Of a stretch of DNA of 64,000 bases, positions 54,203-64,000 are shown piece after piece. This stretch comes from Bedellia somnulentella. Its lineage: Eukaryota; Arthropoda; Insecta; Lepidoptera; Bedelliidae. Position 1 is the stretch's first letter, and each line of letters opens with the position of its first letter. The notes under the pieces were generated by a model. That model was not told the origin of the DNA and ran no database searches. It saw nothing but the letters and a program-made list of their open reading frames with translations. The position numbers were made by a program, and so were the translations under genes. Where the stretch lies: assembly GCA_963576735.1 (NCBI GenBank), contig OY755174.1, forward strand, positions 1 to 64,000, in the 5' to 3' direction.

Positions 54203-54393
54203 AATTCTCAGGGTATTTCCTAATGTCCTAGAAAGCTGTTTTTTTATTTAAGCTAGTATTAGCACACAAACAACAAAAAAAATATAAAACTTGTAACTTT
54301 CATCCCCCAACCCCTTAAACTAGGGGATGGGAGTTTGTATGAGACCTGTAATTTTTAATTTTGATGCTAGAGATCTACATATATACATATATT
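52685..54393. other. No gene seen
   Basis: A possible tRNA-like remnant at 53,183-53,260 (cgggaatcaaacccg, inverse of a B box). 53,609-53,848 is open for 79 codons without motif. (AAAT)n at 54,165-54,202. Confidence 0.45.
54165..54202. repeat. (AAAT)n microsatellite
   Basis: Eight to nine aaat units. Confidence 0.9.
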
Positions 54394-54605
54394 TGTAGCG
54401 ACCCTTGGTCTCTACAAGAAGGTGTGGGTGACCCCAAATGAAATGCATGTTCACTTAATGCATATTTATTAATCTTGTAAAATACATGTCTAGATAACAC
54501 TGCGGTACGTCGCTGACTGACTGGCCAGCTTACTTAAAAGTGCTGACAATCAATTTGATACATTGTTATAATATGGTTTACATGTGTGGAGGTGGACCAC
54601 CTACA
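54394..54605 (-). mobile_element. 3' LTR of a Ty3/gypsy element (212 bp)
   Basis: TGTAGCGACCC start and CCACCTACA end, with a minus-strand purine tract (aaagaggggagta, 54,606-54,618) next to it. The internal region reads toward it from higher coordinates. No matching 5' LTR is in the window. Confidence 0.8.
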
Positions 54606-55039
54606 TACTCCCCTCTTTAAAAAAATTTAGCACAGAAAAAAAATATTTGAAACAAGTTTACACAATACAAGAAAAGAAGTAGATACCTGTCTACCTACCT
54701 ACGCTGTATAAGCTAAAAGTTAAAAGTTACAATTTCTTATCTTACGCTACATTGAATACCGGCTACCGGATGCTTAGTCTAAACAATTTGATCCAATTAC
54801 TTACTTACAATATTATATCGTACTTACTTATTATATCGTAGCTAGACAAAACATTACACTACGTATAATTAACATTACATCTTAGTCTAAGAGAAACACA
54901 TGTTTCTTTTAATCCTAATAGCACATATGAATTGAATGTTCGCACTTTATTTCACTGTTCACTGCTTAACTTAGAGACTATATAGTATATTATTAAGATT
55001 TCAAACACTTGAAGAAAACAAAAACATCTTATAATTAAC

Positions 55040-55414
55040 TTATGCGTATCCAACGCGAACAGGATCAGCAGCGGATGTCGCGGGGTTCATACTGACGTTT
55101 GCAGTTGGTGGACTAAACTGATTCTGATGCTGATGCTGTATCGAGGATAGCGCTACACTAGTGGCTTGTTTGCGCAACCACCCTTTCAAAGTATGACAGC
55201 TCCGTTTCCAAACATAAAATAGTATAACTGCTGATAACAAACTAGCAATTACGACTAGCCAAATGCTCAATTGGTTAAAATGTTCTTTAACTTTATCGGC
55301 TACTTCACTTTGCTCGTTGACAATGAATTCTTTTTCTTGATAATTGCCCATTGTAAATAAAGATATAATTACTATCTGTGTTACAAGCTGAGTATGGGTG
55401 CGAAATAAAATCAA
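55040..55414 (-). CDS. Small membrane protein between gypsy pol and 3' LTR
   Basis: 124 residues: a short hydrophobic N-terminus, a polar segment (EFIVNEQSEVADKVKEHFNQ), one strong membrane span (LSIWLVVIASLLSAVILFYV) followed by a basic stop-transfer (WKRSC), and a Gln/Pro-rich cytoplasmic-like tail. It sits in the third-ORF position of the element. It could be the last remnant of an envelope-type ORF or an unrelated accessory ORF; no fusion or cleavage motif is visible. Confidence 0.5.
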   Translation of the reverse strand: MILFRTHTQLVTQIVIISLFTMGNYQEKEFIVNEQSEVADKVKEHFNQLSIWLVVIASLLSAVILFYVWKRSCHTLKGWLRKQATSVALSSIQHQHQNQFSPPTANVSMNPATSAADPVRVGYA

Positions 55415-55504
55415 ATATACGAAAGTATTGTTATTTATAACACGATTATTTGCAATAAAAATGCAAACCTGACCTAAACATTAAATGAATAATCTTAACC
55501 TACT

Positions 55505-56768
55505 TTAAGTGCTCTCATTTATAAAACGCAAAGGAGGCTTGATTAAGCGTCCACTTCGTGTTTTTAAAATGTTTGGCGTCACGTTTTGTGTGGTCGAAGT
55601 CGATGTCGGCGGATCGGCTACCGGCGCGTCTCGAGCCGCGTCAGCAGGCGCCATCGCCTGGGCATCGTTATCGTCACTGTTTATTACGTACGCAGGTTTA
55701 AGCCTATCTATGGAAATCGAAGTTTGCCTATTATTTATCTGCAGTTTGTAAACCTTTGGTCCTCTTTTGATAACGCAGGGACCGTCGTAAGGGGGTTTCA
55801 AAGGCCTACGTACGGTGTCGTCTCTTATAAATACATAATCGCATGTTTTTAAATCGGGATGTACAAAAAATGATCTAGAGTTACTATGCGATTTAACAAC
55901 CGGCTTAAATTTGCTTATTGCGTCGCGAATATTATCAACTAAGTTGTAAGAATCGGTACTAGGGTTAATTCGATTAGAGTCATAAAAATCTCCTGGCAAA
56001 CGTAAATTGCGACCGAATGTAATATCCGCTGCACTATAACCAGTGTCACTGCGATAAGCTGCTCTAAGTCCGAGTAATACGATTGGTAGTTGTTCTACCC
56101 ATGAACTATCACATGCAATAAGGCGAGCCGAAAGTGCTGCTTTTAAAGAGCGGTGCCATCGTTCGACTACGCCGTTGCTTTGGGGATGGTACGCGGTAGA
56201 GCGTATCCTGCGTATCCCTAATAGTTGCATTAGTTCTGAAAATAGACTGCTCTCGAATTGGCGACCTTGGTCGCTTGTTAGCTTAATCGGACAACCATAA
56301 CGACAAATCCATTCTTTAAAAATGACATTTGCAATGGTTTCGGCAGTGATATCTTTAATGGAAATAGCTTCTGGCCACCTTGTGCATCTATCGACTATGG
56401 TGACGCAATAACGATATCCGTCGGGGGACGTAGGCAGCGGGCCTACAATGTCAACATGTATATGTTCGAACCGATCAGCTGTTTCAAAGCTTTTAAGTGG
56501 TGCGAAAGTGTGTCGACTAACTTTTGCTCGTTGGCATTGTAAACACGATTTAGTCCATTGGGTAATATCGTGATTCATCCCTTTCCAAAAATATTTCGAA
56601 GTTATCGTTTTTTTTTGCTTTTGATTCCAGGGTGACTCAAATTATGGAGACTATTAAAAATTACGCGTCTATATGGTTGTGTTAAATAAGGTCTGACTTG
56701 GGATGTTGATATTTCGCAATAAATATCTTTGTTACATGAAGGAATAAATATTATCTTTAATTTAACTT
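55505..56768 (-). pseudogene. Gypsy integrase with C-terminal extension
   Basis: Zinc-ligand H and C pairs (NLSHPGIK near 56,620; CLQC near 56,540), catalytic D in HVDIVGPLP, D in TSDQGRQFE, E in NGVVERWHRS. The C-terminal part has a beta-barrel-like DYVFIRDD and GPCVIKRGPKVYKL, and the tail has TRSGRLIKPPLRF. 357 codons are uninterrupted from 56,578; a break near 56,615-56,630 separates the zinc finger. Upstream pol is displaced by a LINE insertion at 56,776. Confidence 0.85.
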
Positions 56769-56775
56769 TAGTGTC

Positions 56776-57958
56776 AAAAAAAAAAGTCAAAAAGTTTATT
56801 TTTCAAAATTAAGTTAAAAACTATCATTTTTTGAACGTCAAATTTTTAAAATTTATCATAAGTCCGTTGCTTCGGAAGGTGTTCGTAAAGAGAAGAAGCA
56901 ACAAAGAAACTCTTTACATTCACATTTTTTCATTTTTTCAAAACATGGTTTGTACAATTTCAGTTTATTAACATGTTTTTACTTTATAAAAGATTTTCTA
57001 TGCGACAAAACCAAACGCTAGTTTGACATCATAAAAATAAATTGTCCATCACAAAAAACCAATCACATAACGTGAGAAGAAAAATCCTCACCAGACAATT
57101 ATTCCTAGGAATAACGAGGGAAGATTTATAGCTTTACGGACACGGTCAAGTGCGCGTTGGGTCCTTGTCGTTTAAAAAATCTTGAACACTGTAGTAAGAT
57201 TTCTTTAAAAGCATGGCTTTTATTGCCTTTTTAAAAGATGTCACAGGCAATTCCAATATGTCAGAAGGAAGTTTGTTGAAAATTTTCAGGGATAGTCCCA
57301 TAAAGGAGTTACTTACTTTATTAAGTCTCCACTTCGGTACGTGAAGTTTGTCCTTATTTCGAGTGTTAACAGTATGCCTATCACTAACTTTACTAAATTG
57401 GCCTATATTCTTTTTGGCATACATTAAATTCTCAAATATGTATTGGCAAGGGACAGTTAAAATGCCAATTTCTTTAAATTTTTCGCGCAACGAATACCTC
57501 GACCTCAACATGTAAATAGATCGGATAGCTCGCTTTTGTAAGACAAAAACTTTATGAACATCAGCCGCTTTACCCCATAATAAAATACCATACGACATAA
57601 TACTATGAAAATAACTGAAATACACAATGCGAGCTGTTTCTATGTCTGCTATTTCTCTAATCTTACGCACGGCATACGCTGCTGAGCTCAGCCTTTTAGA
57701 AAGTGTTAGTATATGAGGTCCCCATTGCAACTTAGAATCGATTATTATGCCTAGGAATTTTGTCTCTTTCTCTAATTCTACTTTTTCACTATCAATAACA
57801 ATATTGTTATCAACTTGCCTAACATTCGGTAAAGTAAATTTAATACATTTGGTTTTTTTGGCATTCAGAACCAGGTTATTTACAGTAAACCAATGCAATA
57901 CCAGTGAGATAGCTTTATTTACGTCGTCAAGAGATGTAGAGGATCTCGCTACATTTCG
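56776..57958 (-). mobile_element. 5'-truncated Jockey-like LINE (family near LINE 3) inserted in gypsy pol
   Basis: 7-bp target duplication (tagtgtc on plus, 56,769-56,775 and 57,959-57,965), A tail on the minus strand at its left end. ORF 57,898-57,146 reads LVLNAKKTKCIKFTLPNVRQ, FLGIIIDSKLQWGPH, MSYGILLWGKAADV and DILELPVTSFKKAIK, closely resembling the C-terminal half of LINE 3. Open without lesion. Confidence 0.9.
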
Positions 57959-57965
57959 TAGTGTC

Positions 57966-58900
57966 GCTATCTTTGTTCGTCAAAATGTGTGATATGTATT
58001 CATCGTTTTTTTGCGATTCAGCTAATTCGTCGTAATTAATTGCTGACGGACAGAATACAGTTTCTATGCGCGACAGAGCATCGGCTACACTGTTGTCGGG
58101 TCCGTTTATATGCTGTATATCCGTAGTAAATTCACTTATGAATGACAAATGTCTCGCGCGGCGTGGTATTTCATTTTCGCTTTTTGTGATTTTTGTAAAC
58201 GCAAATGTTAAAGGTTTATGGTCAGTATAAATAGTTATTTGGCGACCTTCAAATAATTTCCTGAAATGCCTAATAGCCATAAAAATAGCCAAAAGTTCGC
58301 GGTCATAAGTTGAGTACTTTTGTTGAGCGTTTGTTAGCTTTTTTGACATATAACCTAACGGTTCCCAAATGTTATTACTTTTCTGCTGTAAAACTGCACC
58401 TACGCTAGTGTTCGAGGCATCTGTCATTAAAGCGAGTTTCGCATTCGGATCGGGATACGACAATGTAGCGGCCTGTTGAAGACCTGCTTTACACTGCGAA
58501 AATGCATCGTTTGCGGAATCCGTCCAAACAATCGGAGACTTATCATTCTTTTTCGCGCTTGACAAATACTTATTTAATTCTAAAACATTAAGACATTAAG
58601 ATAAGAAGATTTAATTCTAAAACATTAAGATAACTACTAGCATGCGGTAAATGTGCACGATAGAAATTAACCATTCCCAAAAATCTTCTCATATCCTGAA
58701 TGGTTTGCGGTTTAGGATAATTAACAATAGCCTGTACCTTGTCACCTAAAGGTCGTATTCCAGCGGGGCTAACTTCGTATCCTAAGAAATCGAGCTTGTT
58801 TTGACCAAAAGAGCATTTTGCTAAATTAATAGTTATACCGAACTTTTGCAATCTTTCAAAAACTATGTCTAAATGTTTTTTATGAGTTATTTCGTTGTGA
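57966..58900 (-). pseudogene. Gypsy RT end and RNase H
   Basis: RT thumb-proximal block LDIVFERLQKFGITINLAKC, LDFLGYEVSPAGI and RRFLGMVNFYRAHLP, then RNase H with LALMTDASNTSVGAVLQQ, DRELLAIFMAIRHF, YTDHKPL and GPDNSVADALSRIE. A 30-35-bp local duplication (58,575-58,630) breaks the frame between the two. RT motifs A to C are missing: the sequence changes abruptly near 58,900. Confidence 0.85.
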
Positions 58901-59288
58901 GGTTGGCCCGTCGTTTGTACGATCGGGCGGACAACTGTCACCACGAGCACCTCCGCGGAATCGCCCCACTACACGCACGACCGCCCAACGGGCGACCGCT
59001 GCCTCGGGAACTCGCGCGCTCTGCCCCTTCGATTGCCCACCGCCCCGACATCGGTCCCGAGGGTGAGGTGCGTAACACGTATCCTCACCCTCGAACACCC
59101 TCTTTAGTGGCTAATCCCCAGAAATAGGGATAGCCACCCCTCCCCTCCATCATCGCCTGGGGAGGTGCTCAATGACCGGGGGGGACGTTCCCCTCTGTGA
59201 TGAAGCTGAGCCATGGGAGAAATCCCGAAGCCCGTCCCGCGCTTGCCGAGCCTGGTCTTTGTGCCGCGTGGATGATAATCTGAGCGCC
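58901..59288. other. GC-rich block of foreign composition
   Basis: About 390 bp markedly richer in G and C than the window, with a near-inverted pair ggtgaggtgcg / cctcaccctc and the stretches gaccgggggggacg and cgaagcccgtcccgcgc. It separates two different gypsy fragments. It may be a 5' UTR or a non-coding part of another LINE. No reading frame is convincing. Confidence 0.5.
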
Positions 59289-59760
59289 GAGCTCTTTGTT
59301 TTAACTAAGCCAAAGTAGGTCACACGTAGGTCATCGAATATCCTACCGCGAAATACAGCCGGAATTACTATTTTATGGCCGCGAAACAAACATCCCTCTT
59401 TAACATCTAAAGCTGTTTTACACATAAAATAGAGCATAACTATTTTACATTTTAATTTATGCCGCCAGCCACTCGTGTATTTCATGAGTGTTTGTAACAC
59501 CTTGTCGTCAGCTGTAGCACACTTTATTTGTTCGAACGAAACCGGTTTTTTATCCGTCCATGCACAAAATCGATATAGGTATGTCTGAGTAGGAACCTGA
59601 AGTTTTATTATCAATGTAGCTATGCATCGGCGCTCGAGATGTCTGTCCTCCCATTGCCAACTAATGCCATCTTTTAACAATCCGTGTAAGGGATATAACA
59701 TTGAGGACGCTTTTGGAATGAAATTCCTATAATAGTTCACTACACCCAAGAAACGTTTAA
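59289..59760 (-). pseudogene. Different gypsy (mag-like) pol fragment with internal deletion
   Basis: Minus-strand FLGVVNYYRNFIPKAS, LYPLHGLLKDG and WQWEDRH (RT end), then, after a gap that should hold RNase H, KKPVSFEQIKCATADDK, CLFRGHKIVIPAVFR and RIFDDLRVTYFGLVKTK (the spacer before integrase). Deleted and chimeric. Confidence 0.7.
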
Positions 59761-61807
59761 ATTCTAATACAAAAGAGATGGAGCAGGTGCCTTTGTTATT
59801 GTTTCTACCTAACTACATGTTTTATTACCATTTTTAGTTATTACGGAACAAGATAAGTTACACAGTCCTGAAAATTACTACACTTCTTTACCAGAATCTA
59901 AGTCCTGCATCCAAAGTAAAATAAATCTTAAAATTAACCTATATTTTACTACCTTTTCCCCCAGCAACTTCCGAAAATGGCTGGGCAATTTCCTATTCTA
60001 AAGCTCTGGCTACCCCTTCTAGGGATTTATGGCTGTGTTTATATGTATACAACTTAGGTTATTTGCTCAAACACACATTTTAACATACGTTTATGAATAG
60101 GAGTATACACTGACAACACACAGACAGTCGAAAGTGGCCGCAAGTAATTTTAATTTAATTAATTTTTATTTTTATTCGGAAAAAAAATCTTTCACTTTTT
60201 TTTAAATTTAGTATCATCCTCATCATAACAAGGCATATAAAGAATTTAAAAATCCATAGGTGCCGTTGAACATTCGGCCGCAACTACCTCGCAGCCAGGT
60301 GCAAGCAGTAGCGTTGCCAGACGTCGCGTATTTCCCGGGACGTCCCGTAATTTACCCATGTATAAATTTTTGCTTACAAATCAATTGATCTACGATCGAC
60401 ATATATGCACGCTTCACGCAGAAAATAATCACAAACGAAGGAGAAGAAAAAAACCATTTTGACGTATTTGTCGCTAGTAAAAAACGTTATGTTCGTCGAA
60501 ATTTCCCCGAAGAAGATCGAACCTGATGCGCTTTCCTTGGCTTTTCCAAGGCACCTTGTAAATCAGTCTTGTCACTCAAGCGTACTCGTCTACGTCATAC
60601 TTTTGTCGTTGCAATCATAAAATATTTAATTTAGAGATAAGTAATACCTCGAATTTCAATGAGTGGACTCAGTGATTTGAGCACAGTAAAGTGTCTGTCT
60701 TAATTGTAACTTAATGCTCAGGAAAGGTCATTTGAAATAAAATTAAATAGAGACAACTCATCATCATTTCGGTAGCATTTTACAGGTTTAAATAAATGAC
60801 AAGAACAAACGAAAAGCGCCATAATGTGGCAAACCAATATTTTGTGGATAATACACAAAAATAATTAAATCATTTATTACTTAGCATGTGAATTATAAAT
60901 ATAACATCAATCAAGCATCTATAATAAAATCATTGATGTCAATTCAAAAGCATAAAATATCAATAAATCAAATAAAAGTTAATTGTAACTAAAATATGAA
61001 GATCCTATTATTACATTAACAAGTCATTTCAAATAATAAAAAATGAGGAATAATCATAATAGAAAAAATATATAAAATGTCAAGACTCCCTGAGTGTAGA
61101 TAACAATTGAATGTTAAAGAAATCATACCTTCTGTAAAGACGCTGACAATATCAAAATCTATACTGACATTAAACTTAAATTATATTATAACTGACATTC
61201 TATAAACACACACATAATTACTTCAAACAACCTACCTCACATACAACTACCTAGTCACACAAACCTATTACCAACTAACATATGCTTAACGCAGTACATA
61301 ATTATAATTATAAATATATATTATTATTAAAATACCTAGTTATTTAAGCTAAAACAATATGTTTAAAAAAGAAAAGAAGATATCTTTGTTATCTAATGTT
61401 TAAATTTAAATGTTCTTTTGTAAATTATTTTAAGGCATTGCAATGCCCTTGCAGGGCTCATGTTACGGCTACTTCTATAAATTGTACCACCTATGTATAC
61501 CACATGAAGCAATAAACGAATATGAATATTATGTGGTAAAGAAGGACAGTTTTATTGACATGTAATATAATTGTTATAATAAATTTTCAAGCCTAATTTT
61601 GGGCATCTTGAATTAAAAACTTTTTGTTTTCCTTTCATTTGTATCATTCGAAAGGTTCCATATGTTATTTGACACATTTGCTCACCTCAAATACGACTAT
61701 ATATATCCCGTAGATAGCAAGGAGTTTCTGGGATAAAAATAGGTCTACAAGATTATTTTCATTGTAAGCCCCAAAATATTTGAACGCACTTTTATTGTTC
61801 CTAAAAC
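59761..61807. other. No gene seen; one SINE piece
   Basis: 59,936-60,048 is the 3' half of an S1 repeat (tattttactaccttttcccc, gctctggctacccc). The rest is AT-rich, without frames or clear repeats. Confidence 0.5.
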
Positions 61808-62184
61808 GACATGATAGTCCAATGGGTAAAACACCCGCCCGTAAACAGACAGGCGTGAGTTCAAATCCTGGGTCGGGCCTACACCAATTAGTCTTATCTA
61901 AAGTCCTATGTGGGGTTAATTTATCAGGGTTGTTAACGGTGAGGGAAAACATCGTGAGGAAACCCACATGGCTGAGTTGTACTTAGTCATGTGACAGTGT
62001 ATTCGTACAAAACGGCGATAGGCCTGCCCCCTATCACGTGAGTACACTGTCTAAGCAAAACGTGGGTACCTTCTCTGGAAACTAGATGGCGCTTGCCATG
62101 TGAGTTCAGGAGTATTGGTACCTCTGCCAACCCCTTCGGGGAAAAAAACGGCGTGAACGTTTATTATGTTATGTTTATGTTATC
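61808..62184 (+). mobile_element. tRNA-derived SINE, family S2
   Basis: tRNA-like head 61,808-61,882 (A box tagtccaatggg, B box gagttcaaatcc), a body with cacatggctgag, cgataggcctgccc and ctagatggcgcttgcc, and a tail of ttatg units. It is the same family as 52,294-52,672 and the fragment at 24,437-24,606. Confidence 0.85.
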
Positions 62185-62192
62185 ACACAATT

Positions 62193-62670
62193 TAAATCTT
62201 TTTGTTCATGAAAACCTCATATGGGGATTATTACTAATAAATTTATTTATTTTTTGTTTATTCTTTATTTATTAGTAATAATTCCCACATGAGGTTTTCA
62301 TGAACAAAAAGATTTAAATTATGTGATAGTTAAACATAAAAATTAGGCGTTTGAAAACATTGATAGTTAGGCGTTTTCTACATTTGCATTCTATATGAAA
62401 AGGTAGACAAGTGGCCTTCCAAATTAGTAAAAATTCGGAGGTAAGAAACGCAAACACTACTTATACGTGTAAAAGAAATAAAGGATAAAAGAATTTCGCG
62501 CTGGCAGCCATTGACGCGGTAGCTCAATCGGCAGAGCGACGGGGGCGTATACCCGAGGTCGCGGGTTCGGTTCCCGCCTGTTGTGTCGAAATTTTTCTTT
62601 CCTTTATTTATTCTTTGTTTATTAGTAATAATCCCCACATGAGGTTTTCATGAACAAAAAGATTTAAAAT
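62193..62670 (+). mobile_element. tRNA-derived retroposon, subfamily B, fold-back 5' end
   Basis: The first about 52 bp (aatttaaatctttttgttc to ttactaataaa) are the inverse of 62,267-62,318. A unit with tRNA-like module 62,513-62,587 follows, ending in gaacaaaaagatttaaa. No TSD could be fixed. Confidence 0.75.
62513..62587 (+). pseudogene. tRNA-like module
   Basis: A box tagctcaatcgg and B box gggttcggttccc; two extra bases near the 3' acceptor strand. Confidence 0.6.
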
Positions 62671-62674
62671 ATAT

Positions 62675-63085
62675 TTACGCCATTAGTTCCCATTGAGGTA
62701 CGCAGAGACTATCGAAAGCCACTTTGTACGATCCCGATAAACCTCCCTAGTTCTGTTTACATCCAAAAAACTCTTCATACATGGTCTTTTATTCTTCACA
62801 CTTAGGATGCCATGAATTGTGCATTGCAAGTGTGTCCTCCGTGGTCGTCCTCTTCTAACATTACTGCTATATTGGCTCTATATATCCCTCTTAGCAGTTC
62901 TCTATCAAGCTCTTATGACTCCAAACCATCTTTACATTCCTTTTTCTATGGTTCTTACAATATCATCCTTCACATCACACTTTTCAGGAATTAAACAAAT
63001 TCTCACTCAATCACGTAACCTAACATAACAAATTTTCACAACAATACCCGTATAAGAACTAATGGCGTGAATATATATGTATCAA
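62675..63085 (-). repeat. Interspersed repeat related to 30,175-30,430
   Basis: Shares tcttttattcttcacac, gtgtcctccgtggtcgtcctct and the gttcccattg/actatcg words. In the other strand it resembles the GRPRRTHL tail of RTE-type proteins. It ends next to the proposed exon 1. Confidence 0.5.
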
Positions 63086-63111
63086 AGAGTAGAGTAATTT
63101 AAACAACTTAC

Positions 63112-63138
63112 TGCGACTATAATGGCAATCAATTTCAT
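63112..63138 (-). CDS. Proposed signal-peptide exon 1 of the repeat-protein gene
   Basis: Minus-strand ATG at 63,138-63,136 starts MKLIAIIVA, followed directly by the donor GTAAGT (63,111-63,106) at phase 0. Joined to the phase-0 acceptor at 28,482 it gives MKLIAIIVAVTNLLAETKC, a typical short secretory signal peptide (basic n-region, hydrophobic core, small residue before Glu). No nearer downstream exon was recognised. The link across about 34.6 kb is inference: an exon 1 of another gene with undetected exons remains possible. Confidence 0.5.
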
Positions 63139-63204
63139 ATTGCGTGACTCGTGTTACAGCTGTCTCGACAAAGATAGAAATGGTGAAATTAATGCCTGTC
63201 TGTG

Positions 63205-63212
63205 TTTATATA
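63205..63212 (-). promoter_or_regulatory. TATA box of the proposed exon 1
   Basis: TATATAAA on the minus strand, 67 bp before the ATG; this would put the start of transcription near 63,178 and leave a 5' UTR of about 40 nt. Confidence 0.5.
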
Positions 63213-63214
63213 AT

Positions 63215-64000
63215 GTTAATGAGAATGTCATAGAGGTTGCTCGTATTTTATGTACCTTTTGAACTGCGCATTGATCTGTATACTAATGGACAAGAAGAAA
63301 TGGGAAAAAACGGCCCAAATAATTTGCAACAAGAAATGGCTGACAACTCATGAAATGTCAGCAAACTTTGTTTTTTTGCTGCTTAGCACAAAAATTAATA
63401 ATGCTACACATACTTGGCAGGATAATTTTGATTTTGCAGTATTTAAAAACTATTCGGATTACAAAAATTTCACTTGAAAGTAAAATTTAATTTATCTAAG
63501 TTATAAACACAGATACGTGACCGTCATCAATTGGAGTTTGAAACCTGTTCCGAGCAATCCGAAACTGCACACATAGAAAAGTGGTACTAATGAGAGAAAC
63601 AAAAGATGTGAAAGAGCATGTAAATAAAGAAATAGTTATAATTCTAATGATTGCCCTTCATCACAATATGGCTTCTTTGCGTCTGTTATTACATTGTTTG
63701 AAAAATAATTGGAATATATTATATGTTCTTAATATATTTGCATTCTTACATGTGGTACGAGATTCCTTGTAGGTGTTTTGTTTACTTTAGAGTCATAATA
63801 GGCTTCCTATTCGTCATATGCGCATATGACTCCGTCTCTTCTTTACTCTATTTTGTTCAATCCCGCCACCCTGTTCTATCTAAAAGAACGTTTTCATTTT
63901 CTCTCCTCTTCCCACGATCTTAATCTACGTCATGATCATAATCTTCTATTAGGTACTCTATTTCAATAAATTTCTATGGATCCTCCTTCACTGTGCAGGC
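63215..64000. other. No gene seen; upstream of the proposed promoter
   Basis: Short frames (63,250-63,477; 63,581-63,772) have no recognisable motifs. This would be the upstream regulatory region of the repeat-protein gene if the exon 1 call is right. Confidence 0.4.

Noticed and set aside
58873..59127. Arg/Pro-rich frames in the GC-rich block
   Set aside because: GC-rich sequence lacks stops by composition on both strands; no conserved motif.

Overview
This is an AT-rich eukaryotic window, most likely from a moth or butterfly (Lepidoptera). The evidence is the repeat content: R4/Dong-type retrotransposons sitting in (TAA)n tracts (the target known for Dong of Bombyx), APE-type Jockey-like LINEs, Ty3/gypsy elements, and several short interspersed repeats of a kind I know from lepidopteran genomes (copies starting with the word 'cccgcgacttcgtccgcg', (TATG)n-tailed units, and a repeat with AGGGTTCCGTAGC termini). 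Nothing looks bacterial or viral. Almost every long reading frame belongs to a mobile element. The one good host-gene candidate is a secreted Ala/Ser-rich repeat protein on the minus strand.

Layout. 1-2.4 kb: fragments of two short-LTR families, a tRNA-derived fold-back retroposon and a (TATG)-tailed SINE-like unit. 2.4-8.8 kb: four 5'-truncated R4/Dong-like copies, all minus, separated by (TAA)n; two of them form a tandem 975-bp duplication. 8.8-12.5 kb: two decayed gypsy fragments. 13.9-24.1 kb: one Jockey-like LINE with a PHD-finger ORF1, interrupted by a tRNA-derived retroposon (11-bp TSD) and by a 5,058-bp DNA-transposon-like insertion (TATA TSD) that carries THAP, SWIM and PIF1-helicase remnants. 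25-28 kb: MITE, retroposons, a 5' LTR with primer binding site, then the repeat-protein exon (27,597-28,481). 30-43 kb: two more Jockey-like LINEs, one split by a complete 2,653-bp short-LTR element (ATGG TSD), the other folded into a palindrome of about 1.9 kb. 43.5-48 kb: a nearly intact RTE-like LINE whose ORF1 and ORF2 lie in the same frame, separated by a single TAG. 48-53 kb: an R4-like C-terminus, repeats, and an esterase-type LINE ORF1 split by a hAT-like MITE. 54.4-59.8 kb: gypsy LTR, a small membrane ORF, pol, a Jockey insertion and a GC-rich foreign block. 61.8-64 kb: SINE, fold-back retroposon, and a TATA box plus signal-peptide exon at 63.1 kb.

How it fits together. The window reads as nested TE insertions whose order can be worked out from target-site duplications and restored reading frames. 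The 63.1-kb signal-peptide exon ends in GTAAGT at phase 0. The repeat-protein exon at 28.48 kb starts after a TTGCAG acceptor, also at phase 0. My reading is that they are exons 1 and 2 of one gene and that most of the window (about 34.6 kb) is its TE-filled intron; this is inference. Coordinates of decayed elements are approximate except where a TSD or terminal repeat fixes them. All identities come from reading motifs, not from database searches.
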